A stretch of 20,680 nt of DNA from Isotricha intestinalis. Lineage: Eukaryota; Ciliophora; Litostomatea; Vestibuliferida; Isotrichidae. This document shows, one piece after another, positions 6,401 through 15,767 of this stretch (position 1 is the first letter of the stretch; the number at the start of each line of letters is the position of its first letter). The stretch spans positions 1-20,680 of the forward strand of contig JAJJLU010000738.1 of assembly GCA_023807065.1 (NCBI GenBank). Reading direction: 5' to 3'. The notes under the pieces were generated by a model that was not told the origin of the DNA, made no database searches, and saw nothing but the letters and a program-made list of their open reading frames with translations. A program made the position numbers and the translations under genes.

Positions 6401-9298
6401 GTTTGTACAAATCTTCCAATTAGACAATTTAATACATTTTTTTTAAGAGATACAAAAATGAAAAAATCAAATTCAACATTTAATTTAATAGTAAGTAATT
6501 TAAATGGAAATATAACAAGTGTAGATCCAATAACAAAAGAAGTATATAATAAATTAGATATTAAAATAGCAATTTTTTCTCTTTCTACAAATCTAAATAT
6601 GGAATTATTTTCAATTAAAAAAAATATATTAGAATTATCTTTACATTATTTTACTTTTGGATTTAATCCTTCTCAAAGAACTGGATTTCCTTTATTAATT
6701 CTTCCTTTAGCAGAAGCAAATTTTGATAATATTAAAAATATTATTAGAGTAAATGTTCCTACTGATATTTCTAATAAAACTTCTTATTCGCGTTTATTTT
6801 CTGAAATTTATAATGCTCAATTAAATAAATTAGTTATGGAAACAAAGTCATTAACTTTGTTTATTAATTTTAAATATATTAATACTTTTTATAAAATATT
6901 TGAAATTTTTTGGGCTAAAACTGAATCTTTGAGATTAAATTTAACTAAAAAAAATGAAAATGAAAAAACAAAAATTAAAACTCATTATAGTAGTAGAAGA
7001 ATTAATAATAATCAAGCATCTTATTCAAAAATACAACAATTAAAAAGACAATCTGTTTTTGAATTTTCTTTAAACAAAATAGAAAATTTAAAAGAAAATT
7101 TATTTAAAGAAAATGAAGAAAATGAAGAAATGGAAATTAATCAAAAATTATTAATTTCATTATTCGATTTTAAATTAATATATTTATTAGAATTTAAAGA
7201 AGAGTATGAAAAAACATTTAAATTTCATCCTTTTGTTAAAGAACATGGTTTTTTTGGTTATATATTTAGATTATATTCTGCTTCAATGAAATTACATTTT
7301 AAAAAACAACAAAAAAATTTAAAAGCAAATTTTGATTTTTTAACAGTTTCTTATTTAGATGATGATAATTATTCTGATGATGCTTTTTTCATTAATGATA
7401 GAGAAATTCAAATCAAGAAATTTTTCAATTTAAAAAATTTACAAAATTTTAATGAATTTATGGAATTAGAAAGATCAAATATATATAAATTAATAAATAA
7501 TAATTCTAGAAATTATATTGAATTAATTGAAAATAAATCAAATGAAGAATTACAATCTCAAAGTGAAAATATATCACATCAAAAATCAATAATAAGTAAA
7601 AAAGAAAAATTTGGTTATAATGATTTAAAATTTGATATTAGACATACTTTTATGAAAATTTCAAATTTTACTTTTCAATATAAAATAATTAATTCTAATA
7701 CTACAATATTAGCATTATTAATTGATACATCTAAAATAACTTGGAATAAATTTAATAAAGATGTATTACCAATAATTTTGAAAGATCTTTTATTAATAAT
7801 AGGTAAAATAATATTAAAAAAGGAAAAAAATGAAAATAATGATAAAAATAAAGATTCATCACCAGGAAAAACTAACATTAATTTAACAGAAGAAATAGAA
7901 GAATCAAACGATTCAATAGAAATAACAGAAACAAAAGAATTAAATAAATTAAATGGTCAATTTAATTTTCTTTTTGAAATAAAAAATTTACAAGTTGTAG
8001 TTCAAAACGAAGTAAAAAATTCAACATTATTATTATTAACAAAAGAGCCAATAACATTAGAAATATCTAAATTTCTTTTTGAAAATAATAATTTAAAAGA
8101 TTTTAGTATAGAAATAATATGTAATTACTTATATATTTATTCAGCTCCAAAAAATAGAAATGAAGGAATTTATTGGATGGGTGATAGAAGAGAAAATAAA
8201 TATTATTTAAATGAAGATAATTTTGGTAAAATAATAGAAACTCCAAAAATAAGATTTAAATTAAGTCAAAAATTAGAAACTATAGAAAATGAAATTTATA
8301 ATTCTTATTCAGTTGATGAAATTATGGTTGATAAAATTAAAGGAGATTTTGAAAGTTCTTATTTTACTGATTTTTTAAATATTGTAGAATTAGTTATTTT
8401 TGATAGAGGATTTTCTTTTTCTGAAGAAAAAGGTTATGAAGATATGAATTTAAAGGAAATATTAACTTATAAAAAAACAGATTTAGAAAATAAAATAAAA
8501 TCAGTAAGTAATTCAAAGTTATTAAAATTAAAATCAAAATTAAGAAGTGAAATAATATTTAATTTAGGAGAAGTAATATTAAATTTATGTTCAGATGGAA
8601 AAACATTAGTTCAATTTTTAATGTTAAATTTTGATGGAAATCATCAAATTTATGAAGATAAAAGTTCAGAAACACATATTAATGTAAGAAATATAAGAAT
8701 AAGAAATATAGAAAATGGAGGAAATGAATTAATATTAAGTCCTTTATATATTGATAGAACAGGAGAATTAGAAGATAAAATAAATATAATAACTTTTACA
8801 AAAAAAGATTCTTATATTAAATTAGAAACTCAATCTTTATGGTATGTTTTAGATTATTTAGAATTTAGTGTTAGACCAATAAGTATAAATATCTCTAAAA
8901 ATCAAATTATGTTTATATTAAATTTTTTCTTTGGATTAAAAAAAAATGATAATGAAAATAATAAAAAAGAAAAAGAAAAAAATGAAAATCCAATTTATTT
9001 TAAACATTTTCAAATTAATGAAACTGAAGTACTTTTAAATTTTGAATATGGGGAAGGACATCCTTTAAATATTCCAAAAACTAAATTAGAATTTGGGAAA
9101 TTTGATAAACAAGAAAAATTTTATAATATGGGAATTATGATTGATAGATTTATTTCTCATTCTAAAACACAATGTCTTAAAAATGTTGGCTCTATTATTT
9201 CTGGTTTATTTTCTTCTACTGAATATTCACCTTATGAAAAAAAAAAAAAAAAAGAAATGGCTGATCTTACTCAAAGAAAACTTCTTTTTGGGGATTAA
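3473..9298 (+). CDS. Bridge-like lipid-transfer protein, BLTP2/SABRE/FMP27/Hobbit-like
   Basis: The 1941-residue protein has one hydrophobic N-terminal membrane segment (residues 1-33). It is followed by very long beta-rich sequence with alternating hydrophobic residues, as in the repeating-beta-groove proteins that carry phospholipids between the ER and other membranes at contact sites. The last about 150 residues resemble the conserved C-terminal region of the FMP27/SABRE/Hobbit group: RPISINISKNQIMFILNFFF, then FKHFQINETEVLLNFEYGEG and a helix-rich end. Length is in the family range (about 2000-2600). Asn/Lys-rich insertions occur near residues 1160-1220 and 1440-1490. The gene is intronless, starts at the first ATG after T-rich leader DNA and ends TAA. 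A run of 17 A at 9237-9253 near the 3' end encodes poly-Lys. VPS13 or Csf1-type membership is possible; the broader RBG superfamily is more certain than the exact branch. Confidence 0.72.
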   Translation: MHLIFIIAGLYIIFSLPFWSLIFLLIILRFFLNISFKVTSLYSVSDVEINIGNEYLSLLIYIENIRFVLTWLRIRIVFTNFVVSLQLNQFEIEELPKFDLENNLNDLPFIKEKLNEILKGKMYTNNIGETLIREEIENLSSILNIKRLNWYDYILSRILNFIDIYIQSIKLIVKFKSNNFYHSISSRKIIIGVAKSPNKKTEINLLGGIYNFEVTEYRRKSNDKDKTIWRKNNIFNLDNNEITNEYYYYRIIYLPVSVFKIKFSNGFTSHPKTLSLWNTISITLESQNLISDICTKSLNNIFQFIVNLISFFKNCELNKLNIKFHNTGNIEDENSIQTIEQYIIKLLNATIKKVDIKFLHIKVSINSDNFIFKHMEIMSNGLEFNRISYFYIGNNYNNMNLHLLNYELKVIFSELRISQFKNQSYIPMCKVPNYSITIKKNIIYKNRTQTAEISTIISSKLENVKVCLRTINLDKIIETVITIIDGIELIELTLKQSQVNSKSKFEKDLIDSTNIDFSFNNIDAILYSQDFKIFTRNISLKLTMNKIKNKDKEISLNFSPINLSFSHNENDNSIINNFFTGHCLLEDFKIHLTDIKKEKKIHLIFGNSLAFAHDFHLFYIMKFVSEIIGSIFEQGIMKKIKGKKSKIPKRKTEIKLLWIKIEIVHYLNKIDIIHGKTENFEILVGDHLLIPHFKTYYCSSIKDNFYDFCELEHFIIEFREKENLTNLIFDDIKINAFTPLVARPIHQFSTFYIFFPVWLDYYLTEQFIIDDETQICKFKTEKTRNSKCKLTFSKIQVDINDSIVTTAAILQANKVDLKNAASKSDYQVIQYLKNIKKDLLTVKISGFTIDCESIKNVTDNLNNEINFGYYYEKIIRNSLCKLFFGEINVELEKHEILSLKNFTIFTNSIYEKYNFNPYKSQTYCILFDEYSLLFYRVYSDETRDSKCEIKIDNLKFDFHDVLVFDKTLNYTFKSVKVCTNLPIRQFNTFFLRDTKMKKSNSTFNLIVSNLNGNITSVDPITKEVYNKLDIKIAIFSLSTNLNMELFSIKKNILELSLHYFTFGFNPSQRTGFPLLILPLAEANFDNIKNIIRVNVPTDISNKTSYSRLFSEIYNAQLNKLVMETKSLTLFINFKYINTFYKIFEIFWAKTESLRLNLTKKNENEKTKIKTHYSSRRINNNQASYSKIQQLKRQSVFEFSLNKIENLKENLFKENEENEEMEINQKLLISLFDFKLIYLLEFKEEYEKTFKFHPFVKEHGFFGYIFRLYSASMKLHFKKQQKNLKANFDFLTVSYLDDDNYSDDAFFINDREIQIKKFFNLKNLQNFNEFMELERSNIYKLINNNSRNYIELIENKSNEELQSQSENISHQKSIISKKEKFGYNDLKFDIRHTFMKISNFTFQYKIINSNTTILALLIDTSKITWNKFNKDVLPIILKDLLLIIGKIILKKEKNENNDKNKDSSPGKTNINLTEEIEESNDSIEITETKELNKLNGQFNFLFEIKNLQVVVQNEVKNSTLLLLTKEPITLEISKFLFENNNLKDFSIEIICNYLYIYSAPKNRNEGIYWMGDRRENKYYLNEDNFGKIIETPKIRFKLSQKLETIENEIYNSYSVDEIMVDKIKGDFESSYFTDFLNIVELVIFDRGFSFSEEKGYEDMNLKEILTYKKTDLENKIKSVSNSKLLKLKSKLRSEIIFNLGEVILNLCSDGKTLVQFLMLNFDGNHQIYEDKSSETHINVRNIRIRNIENGGNELILSPLYIDRTGELEDKINIITFTKKDSYIKLETQSLWYVLDYLEFSVRPISINISKNQIMFILNFFFGLKKNDNENNKKEKEKNENPIYFKHFQINETEVLLNFEYGEGHPLNIPKTKLEFGKFDKQEKFYNMGIMIDRFISHSKTQCLKNVGSIISGLFSSTEYSPYEKKKKKEMADLTQRKLLFGD

Positions 9299-9637
9299 AT
9301 TATATTATTTATTTATTTTTTATTAAATATTAATATTTTATTTCATTATATTTTATTTTCTTTTTTTTCTTTTTTTTTTATAATATAAAAAAAAAATAAT
9401 TACTATTGTTTTATTCTTATTATTTATAATACTATTATTTATGCGAAAACACTCTTTTTAAAGTTTTACATATTTATATCACAAATACAAAAGAATACAA
9501 AAGCTAAATAAAAAATTTCAAATGTTATGCTTTTCTTATATATAAATCAAATAAAAATATATATAAAAGCATAAATCAAATAATTCAAAATGTAATCCAT
9601 CTCAAAAAATGAGACTATAAATAAATGTAATTTTCCA
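9299..9637. other. Convergent 3' intergenic region
   Basis: The 3' ends of the large lipid-transfer gene and the small minus-strand MGC gene face each other here. The sequence is T-rich then A-rich with no recognisable gene. On the minus strand the frame overlapping the end of the MGC gene stays open from 9732 to 9547, as noted under that gene. Confidence 0.4.
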
Positions 9638-10057
9638 TTAATATCTAATTCTTCTATAATTTTTCCTTCTTTTAACATTATTATCATCATTTTCTTTAAT
9701 TCTTTGTGCTTTTTTAGAAGAATATTTTCCATTATTATTTACTCTTTTATCAATTATTATATTATCTGGTTCAATACATGTAATTTTAGTAGTTTTTCTA
9801 GTATTTGAACTATGAAATGAAGATTTCTTTGACGAATGATTTCTTTTCATTAAATTATTTTTATTTTCTTCACCTGATTTTTCTTTTTTTTTCCCATCAA
9901 TATAATAATTTGGTATTGACTTTCTAAATAATCTTTCTCCTGTTATTTTTTCATAAGCTTTTATTTTTTCTTCTCTTTCTTTCGATATTTCTGCTTTTTC
10001 AATTTTTAACATTATTATTTTAGATTCTAGTATTTCTTTCGTGGTTGCACATCCCAT
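9638..10057 (-). CDS. Small basic protein with N-terminal MGC lipidation motif
   Basis: The 139-residue protein of unknown function begins MGCATTKE. Gly2 fits N-myristoylation and Cys3 fits palmitoylation, so membrane-surface attachment is likely (inference from the motif). Residues 8-45 form a Lys/Glu-rich, probably helical segment ending in YEKITGERLF. The rest is Lys/Asn/Ser-rich and probably disordered. The start is convincing because the lipidation motif sits exactly at the ATG. The C-terminus is less sure: around 9730-9640 a second minus-strand frame reads KEGKIIEELDINGKLHLF and stays open to 9547. A frameshift or a small intron (a GTAAAT donor lies just upstream) could alter the end. 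The CDPK in this window carries the same kind of N-terminus (MGCSCDKN), but the proteins are otherwise unrelated. Confidence 0.7.
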   Translation of the reverse strand: MGCATTKEILESKIIMLKIEKAEISKEREEKIKAYEKITGERLFRKSIPNYYIDGKKKEKSGEENKNNLMKRNHSSKKSSFHSSNTRKTTKITCIEPDNIIIDKRVNNNGKYSSKKAQRIKENDDNNVKRRKNYRRIRY

Positions 10058-10791
10058 TTTTTTGATAAAGGTATAATAAATTAATAATTAGGGATTGATT
10101 GTATATTATATTAATAAAATACTTATTATTAAATTGGTATAACAAAAATTAGTAATTAATAAAAAAAAAATAGCAATATTAAAGAAATATAATCATCAAA
10201 ATATTATCATTTATTAGATAAAGACAATATGATACAAATAATAATAGAATTAATTGATGAGAGAATTGTAGATGAAATAATATTTGAATAAAAAAAAAAT
10301 AGTATCTGACAGCAATATTAATATAGAAAATTACGTTAGATTTATTAAATTCATTAACATATTTATATAATGAAATAAAAATAAGATATAGAGATAATTA
10401 ATACAACTGATATTAAAAATTTTAATATATCAAGAACAATAATTATAAAATAAGGGTTTCATAATATTAATTATTAAAATTATTTTTTTAATGTTTTAAT
10501 TTTTATAATAAAAAAGAATTAAATTTTTGAAAACTTTTTATACCTTATATGGAAATATTGATATTATATTATTAAAATATATTTAAAACAGTTTTTTTTT
10601 TGATAATTTTTCATTTTTATAATTTAATACCAAAAAAAAATAATTTTTAAAAGATATACCTTTTTTTTTTGTTAAAATAATCATAAAATTCATATCATAT
10701 AATTTATATATTATACTAATTCTCTTTTTTTTATTTCAATGACTTATATATTTAACATTCATATTATTTATAAAAACAATAAATTTAATAT
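10058..10791. other. 734-bp intergenic region, mostly featureless
   Basis: It lies between the start of the MGC gene and the 3' end of the AN1 gene, so it should contain the MGC promoter and the AN1 3' UTR. The only structured piece is a group of short plus-strand open stretches at 10193-10401, listed separately. The rest is A/T homopolymer-rich with no RNA gene or repeat that I can see. Confidence 0.35.
10193..10401 (+). pseudogene. Possible decayed coding fragment
   Basis: Three consecutive plus-strand pieces in shifting frames have codon choice like the real genes. The first reads YYHLLDKDNM and IELIDERIVDEIIFE up to a TAA at 10289. The second reads SDSNINIENY from 10305. The third reads TLDLLNSLTYLYNEIKIRY from 10333 to a TAA at 10399. 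The acidic/Leu-rich composition differs from the surrounding low-complexity DNA, which suggests a broken gene. No family is recognised, and chance cannot be excluded at this length. Confidence 0.3.
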
Positions 10792-11175
10792 TTAATGTCC
10801 TTGATATTTAATTAATTTCATCCTATTCTTAACTAAATTTTTAGCCATCAAATATTTTTGATATGAAGGATTCAAATTTTGACATTGATGATTTAATAAA
10901 TCTCTATGTTTGAAGCAATAAATTTTGTCACAAGTTTTACAAGAATAATCTTTACCTTCAATAATAGGAAAATTATTATTACAAAATTCACATAATTTAT
11001 AAGAATATTTATTATTAATGTCAGTTAAAAATGTAGAATAATCAAATTTAGATAATATTTCTATAGATTTTTTAAATGCTTCTGTTTGAATAATTAAAGG
11101 TTCAGGACGAGAATTTTTTGAAATAATATCATTTATTTCTATTATTATTTTCTCTTCTGAAACTGAGGAAGACAT
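10792..11175 (-). CDS. AN1-type zinc-finger protein
   Basis: The 127-residue protein has one C-terminal AN1-like zinc finger. Ligands follow the family order: Cys62, Cys65, Cys79, Cys82, Cys87, His90, His96 and Cys98 (C-x2-C-x13-C-x2-C-x4-C-x2-H-x5-H-x-C, with a first loop slightly longer than usual). AN1 proteins of the ZFAND group act in ubiquitin/proteasome and stress pathways, often with an A20 finger or ubiquitin-like domain. Neither partner domain is present here; the first 55 residues are acidic/hydrophobic and unassigned. The protein ends in a basic helix (KNLVKNRMKLIKYQ). The gene is intronless with a TAA stop; a role in protein quality control is inferred from the finger only. Confidence 0.8.
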   Translation of the reverse strand: MSSSVSEEKIIIEINDIISKNSRPEPLIIQTEAFKKSIEILSKFDYSTFLTDINNKYSYKLCEFCNNNFPIIEGKDYSCKTCDKIYCFKHRDLLNHQCQNLNPSYQKYLMAKNLVKNRMKLIKYQGH

Positions 11176-11524
11176 ATTTATATATTATTTGTTTTTTAAT
11201 AAATCATAAATAAAAAATTTAGGTTATAAAATAATATAATGTCGAAATAAGATAATATTTAATGAAAATTTATCAAAATACATTTAAAAAATTACTTTAT
11301 TATGTATTTATATTAGAATTATTTTTATATTATTTGAAATTATATTATTGCAAATTTTAAAGCATTTAATTTATTTTTTTTTTCCTTTAAAATAAAATTT
11401 ATTTTTTCAGTTACATAATTTTAGAATATTTTATTATTGTTAAGATCGTCAAAATTTCATTGAATAAAAAGTAAAAATCTTATAAAACAATATATAATTA
11501 TTATTACTGATTTATTCTATTTAT
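11176..11524. other. Intergenic region between two minus-strand genes
   Basis: This 349-bp AT-rich stretch lies upstream of the AN1 gene and downstream of the 585-codon gene. It should contain the AN1 promoter and the neighbour's 3' UTR. No reading frame, RNA gene or repeat is recognisable. Confidence 0.35.
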
Positions 11525-13282
11525 TTATTCATATAATAATGAAAGTGTTTTTGCTAAATTTTTATCCATATGAGACAAAGATTTTTCATTTTTTGATAAT
11601 CTACCAAATTTATCTAAAATATTTTCAAATTTATTATTTCTTAAATAAATAGTTTTGATTTTTTCAGAAATATCTCTTTCATAAATTTTATTATTTAAAG
11701 ATTTAATATTATTTAAAATTAAAGAAGGATCATTAATGTCAATATTTAAAATATGATTTATTTTTTTTTGAGAATAATTTTTAAATCTCCTTAAATATAA
11801 TTTCATCATAAAAATGAATTTATTATAATTTTTATTATTAACTAAATTATAAATACAATTGAAAAATTCTTCCTTATTTTTAAAAGAATCAAATTGAGAT
11901 TTTAATTCAGTTTCTTCATTATTTATATTTTCAACAGATGATTTTTTCATATAATTATGTCTATTTAAAATGTTTAAATTATTTCTACTATTTTTATTAG
12001 AAACACTTTCATTTTGTAAAGGAGAAAAATTAAATTTAAAATAATTTTTAGTACTATTTTTTGTACTTAAAGGAGAAAAATTATTATTATTTAAATTTAT
12101 ACTAAATTTATGTTCTGGTTTTGTTTTAAGGATTTGTTTATTTTTTTTTTTATTAAATAATATATCTGATTGTCTTCTATTACTTTCTACAATAGGAATT
12201 TTAGTAAAAATTTGTTTTATTGATTTTTTATTCTTTTCTTTTTCACATTCAATTTCATTTAAATATTCAAATAATTTTTTTATCTCTTTTATTAATTCTT
12301 TATTCGATTCTTTTTTAAAATTTATTTCATTTGAAAATATACTATCTCTAAAACTCTTTTTAATTGGAGACAATGAATTTATTAAATTTTTATTTTTTTT
12401 CTCTTTATTTAATTTTTGAAATAAATTACTATTAACTCTATCAATTTCTTTTTGTCTTAATTTATATTTTATTGATTTATTTTTATTATCATTTTTTTCT
12501 TGAGAATGATTTGATGTTGTTAATGTTAAATGACTCATTGAATTTATTCTTTCTGTTAAAATATTATTTTTTAAATTTTTCTTAAAATTATTATCTATTG
12601 TATCTCTCATTGAAGAAGAATTATAATAATCTGAATTATTAGTTTCTTGATTATTATTATTATCATTTATATTATTTATATTAGTATTATGATTAAGATT
12701 TGTATTATTAATCATCCTTCTGTTTCTTTTTATTAAATTTAAATATTTTTTTGTGTTATTTAAAAAAATTATATTTTTTTCTGATTTTGGATTTTTATTT
12801 AAAGCTTCAATAATATCTTCTATTTTGGATTTATTTAATAATATAGGTTCAACTTTAAAAAGATTGTTTTTATCCATATTTAATTTAGGAATTTTAATAT
12901 ATCCTTTATTTTTATATTGAATAATAATATCTTCAAACTTTTGAAAATCTTCATAATTTTCATCATAATTTTTAACAAATTCTTTTTTATAATCTTTAAC
13001 ACTTTTAAAACCTTTTAAAAAATCTTCATTTTCTTCTTTTAATTCTTTATTAATATTTAAATTAATACTTAATGAACTTATGTCTTTTCTTATGTCTCTT
13101 AATTTTGAAACATCTTTTAAAGTATTACTTGCGATTTTATCTTTAATTAATAAATTATATTCATATTTATTTTTATAATCTTTTTTTATTCTTGAAGATA
13201 TTTTCTTTCTTGCTTCTAATCTTGCTGTTAAAAATTTATCTAATACTATATGTTTTTCTTTTTCATTGTTTTCACTCTTCAT
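11525..13282 (-). CDS. Lys/Asn-rich protein of unknown function (585 aa)
   Basis: I recognise no family. The protein is highly charged and low in hydrophobics. It has no signal peptide and no membrane segment. Residues 1-130 look helical and basic, starting MKSENNEKEKHIVLDKFLTA. An Asn-rich spacer follows near residues 190-225. The middle (about 225-450) is Ser/Lys/Asn-rich and probably disordered. The C-terminal 130 residues are more ordered, with alternating hydrophobic positions (for example FMMKLYLRRFKNY and ILNIDINDPSLILNNIKSLN), and look like the conserved part. A cytoskeletal or scaffold role would fit the composition, but this is a guess. The single intact frame with gene-like codon use supports a real gene. 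It ends TAA and diverges from the CDPK. Confidence 0.75.
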   Translation of the reverse strand: MKSENNEKEKHIVLDKFLTARLEARKKISSRIKKDYKNKYEYNLLIKDKIASNTLKDVSKLRDIRKDISSLSINLNINKELKEENEDFLKGFKSVKDYKKEFVKNYDENYEDFQKFEDIIIQYKNKGYIKIPKLNMDKNNLFKVEPILLNKSKIEDIIEALNKNPKSEKNIIFLNNTKKYLNLIKRNRRMINNTNLNHNTNINNINDNNNNQETNNSDYYNSSSMRDTIDNNFKKNLKNNILTERINSMSHLTLTTSNHSQEKNDNKNKSIKYKLRQKEIDRVNSNLFQKLNKEKKNKNLINSLSPIKKSFRDSIFSNEINFKKESNKELIKEIKKLFEYLNEIECEKEKNKKSIKQIFTKIPIVESNRRQSDILFNKKKNKQILKTKPEHKFSINLNNNNFSPLSTKNSTKNYFKFNFSPLQNESVSNKNSRNNLNILNRHNYMKKSSVENINNEETELKSQFDSFKNKEEFFNCIYNLVNNKNYNKFIFMMKLYLRRFKNYSQKKINHILNIDINDPSLILNNIKSLNNKIYERDISEKIKTIYLRNNKFENILDKFGRLSKNEKSLSHMDKNLAKTLSLLYE

Positions 13283-13898
13283 TATTATTTAATTATAATT
13301 TATTTTTTTGTTTTTCATTTTTTTAGTAAATACATCTTAATTCTTATTTTAAATTTTTTTTATTAAATATATTTTAATAAAATTTTTTAAATAAAATTAA
13401 GAAAAAAGATGTATTAAAAAGAAAGATTTAATGTTTTCTTGTTTAATTTATGGAAAATTTTTTATGAATAAAATATATTATTTAAATAATAAAAAACATT
13501 ACAACAAAGGCATTTAATGTATATAAAATGAAAATTAAAATTTAATAACATTTATCCTTTTTGTTCAGGGAAAAATTAACGGTGAACATAATTTTATACC
13601 AATTAATTTTAGTTTAAATTAAAAAAAAATATTAAAGAAGAAAAAAAGGTTCAATTTATTTCTTTTAATAATATTTAATATAAACAAACATTAAATTAAT
13701 AACTTACAAATATAACCAATAATATAATTAATGTAATTGAATTGAAATCTCATAAATTACATTTATTAAATAAAAAAAAATGAATAAACCTTAACAAACA
13801 TTTTTAATATAAAAAAAAGTAAATAAACAATAATTATTTTCAATAGAAAAAATAAAAAATTACCAAAAAAAAAAAAATAAAAATAAAAAAGAAAAAAA
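13283..13898. promoter_or_regulatory. Divergent intergenic region upstream of the CDPK and the 585-aa gene
   Basis: This 616-bp stretch contains both promoters and 5' leaders. It is very A/T-rich, with an A-rich plus-strand leader (13850-13898) directly before the CDPK start. A small island of higher GC lies near 13560-13600. No defined element, RNA gene or convincing reading frame is visible; the minus-strand Phe-rich frames that cross into the CDPK are shadows. Confidence 0.4.
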
Positions 13899-15431
13899 AT
13901 GGGATGTTCCTGTGATAAAAATTCAATATCAACAAACGATAGATCAGACTTAGATTCATCATCAAGTTCAATAAAAATAAAGAATACAGAAGAAGACATA
14001 TTAATATTATCAAAAATGTTAGTGAATGAAAACAAAGGAGATGTATCTCATTATTATACTCCAATACAAACAATAGGACAAGGTTCATTTGGAAAAGTAT
14101 TTAAAGTAAAACAAAAAGTAACAGGAAATATATTTGCAATGAAATTAGTTAATAAAGACACAGAATTAAATAATTCAGAAAATAAAAATTTTTTAAATGA
14201 AATATATATTTTACGTCAATTAGATCATCCAAATATATTAAAAGTATATGAATATTTTTCAAATGAAAAATATTGGTATTTTGTTATGGAATATGTTTCT
14301 GGAGGTGAATTATATGATAAAATATGTGAAATGAATTATTATGATGAATCTAAAGCTTCAATTATAATGAAACAAATATTAAGTTGTATAACTTATTTAA
14401 ATCAAATGAATATTGTTCATAGAGATTTAAAACCAGAAAATATGATGTTATTAAATAAAAAGAATGATTCTTTAGAAATTAAATTAATTGATTTTGGAAC
14501 AGCAGTTAAATTAAAAAAAAATAAAAGATTAAAAGTAAAAGTTGGAAGCCCATATTATATGGCTCCTGAAGTTTTAAAAGGAAATTATGGAATTGAATGT
14601 GATGTTTGGTCATGTGGAATAATATTATATATATTATTAGTTGGTTATCCTCCTTTTGATGGGAAAAATAATAGTGAAATATTTGACAATATATTAAAAG
14701 GTCAATTAAATTTAGAAGGAAATGATTGGACAAAAATATCAAATGAAGCAAAAGATTTAATAATAAAATTATTAGAAAAAAATCCTAAAAATAGAATTAC
14801 AGCAATAGAAGCATTAAAGCATCCTTGGATAGTAAAATATTCAATAAAATCAAATACTGCGTTAAATCCAAATATAAAGAAATTATCACTTAAAAATTGT
14901 TTACAAACTTTTTCTTCAAAACAAAAATTACATCAAGCATCAGTTGCATTTATAGTTCATCAAATGTCAAATACAAAAATGGTAGAAGATTTAGTAAATA
15001 TATTTAAAGAATTAGATGAAAGTGGTGAAGGCTTATTATCACCTGAAGAATTAAAAAAAGGATATAATAAATATTTCTCAGATAATTTAAATGATAAAGA
15101 ATTTGATGAAATTATGAATACTATTGATCAAGATAAATCAGGTCAAATTAGTATTGAAGAGTTTTTAAGAGCTACTATAAATTATGAAAATTTAGTCACT
15201 GAAAAAAATTTAAAACACGCTTTTGATTATTTTGATAAAGATCATTCTGGTTATTTATCTCCTGATGAAATTAAAGAAGTTTTAGGTTTAAACGATAATA
15301 GCGAAGAAACTAAGAAATTAGTTAATGATATTATGAAAGAAGTTGATACTAATGGAGATGGACAAATTAGTTATGAGGAATTTAAAGCTATGATGACTTC
15401 TCATCAAAATTTAATTACTCAAAATATGTAA
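13899..15431 (+). CDS. Calcium-dependent protein kinase (CDPK)
   Basis: The 510-residue protein has the complete CDPK layout. The N-terminal MGCSCDKN fits Gly2 myristoylation and Cys3/Cys5 palmitoylation, so membrane targeting is likely. The kinase domain spans about residues 53-310: Gly-rich loop GQGSFG (60-65), Lys82, helix-C Glu101, Met130 at the gatekeeper position, HRDLKPEN (174-181, catalytic Asp176), DFG (198-200) and SPYYMAPE (217-224). A junction/autoinhibitory region (about 311-360, with ASVAFIVHQM) connects to four canonical EF-hand loops at 373-384, 410-421, 446-457 and 483-494. All have Asp at position 1 and Glu at position 12, so all four should bind calcium. CDPKs are known from plants, green algae, alveolates and some other protists. 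The gene is intronless, with a clean start at the lipidation motif. Confidence 0.97.
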   Translation: MGCSCDKNSISTNDRSDLDSSSSSIKIKNTEEDILILSKMLVNENKGDVSHYYTPIQTIGQGSFGKVFKVKQKVTGNIFAMKLVNKDTELNNSENKNFLNEIYILRQLDHPNILKVYEYFSNEKYWYFVMEYVSGGELYDKICEMNYYDESKASIIMKQILSCITYLNQMNIVHRDLKPENMMLLNKKNDSLEIKLIDFGTAVKLKKNKRLKVKVGSPYYMAPEVLKGNYGIECDVWSCGIILYILLVGYPPFDGKNNSEIFDNILKGQLNLEGNDWTKISNEAKDLIIKLLEKNPKNRITAIEALKHPWIVKYSIKSNTALNPNIKKLSLKNCLQTFSSKQKLHQASVAFIVHQMSNTKMVEDLVNIFKELDESGEGLLSPEELKKGYNKYFSDNLNDKEFDEIMNTIDQDKSGQISIEEFLRATINYENLVTEKNLKHAFDYFDKDHSGYLSPDEIKEVLGLNDNSEETKKLVNDIMKEVDTNGDGQISYEEFKAMMTSHQNLITQNM

Positions 15432-15767
15432 TAGTTTAAATTTTTTTTTTATTTTTTTTTTATTTGAAAAAGCTTTATATAGGTTTTTGTTTGATTTTTT
15501 GAAATTAATTATTTGGTTATTTGGAATTTTATTTATTATGAACTATTTTATTTAATTAATTATATAAAATATAATTTATAAGTTTATTTATTATAATTTT
15601 ATAAACATAATATATTATTATTTTTATTTACTTCTAAAAACAATATTTACTAAGCAATAATACCCAAATAAAAAAAATTAATAAATCCCAATAACCAAAA
15701 ATTAAATAACCTTTAAAAAAAATAAAAAAAAACCCAAAATTAAAAAAAATTAAAATAAAATAAAGCA
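15432..15767. other. Convergent 3' intergenic region
   Basis: The 3' ends of the CDPK and the TLDc gene meet across 336 bp. T-rich runs follow the CDPK stop (15441-15465) and A-rich runs precede the TLDc stop (15715-15755), as expected for two facing 3' UTRs. No gene or repeat is seen. Confidence 0.4.

Noticed and set aside
7675..7878. 67-codon minus-strand frame inside the lipid-transfer gene
   Set aside because: It is a shadow of an intact 1941-codon gene on the other strand.
13766..14088. Two minus-strand hydrophobic reading frames over the CDPK start
   Set aside because: They are Phe/Leu-rich mirrors of the A-rich leader and the CDPK N-terminus.
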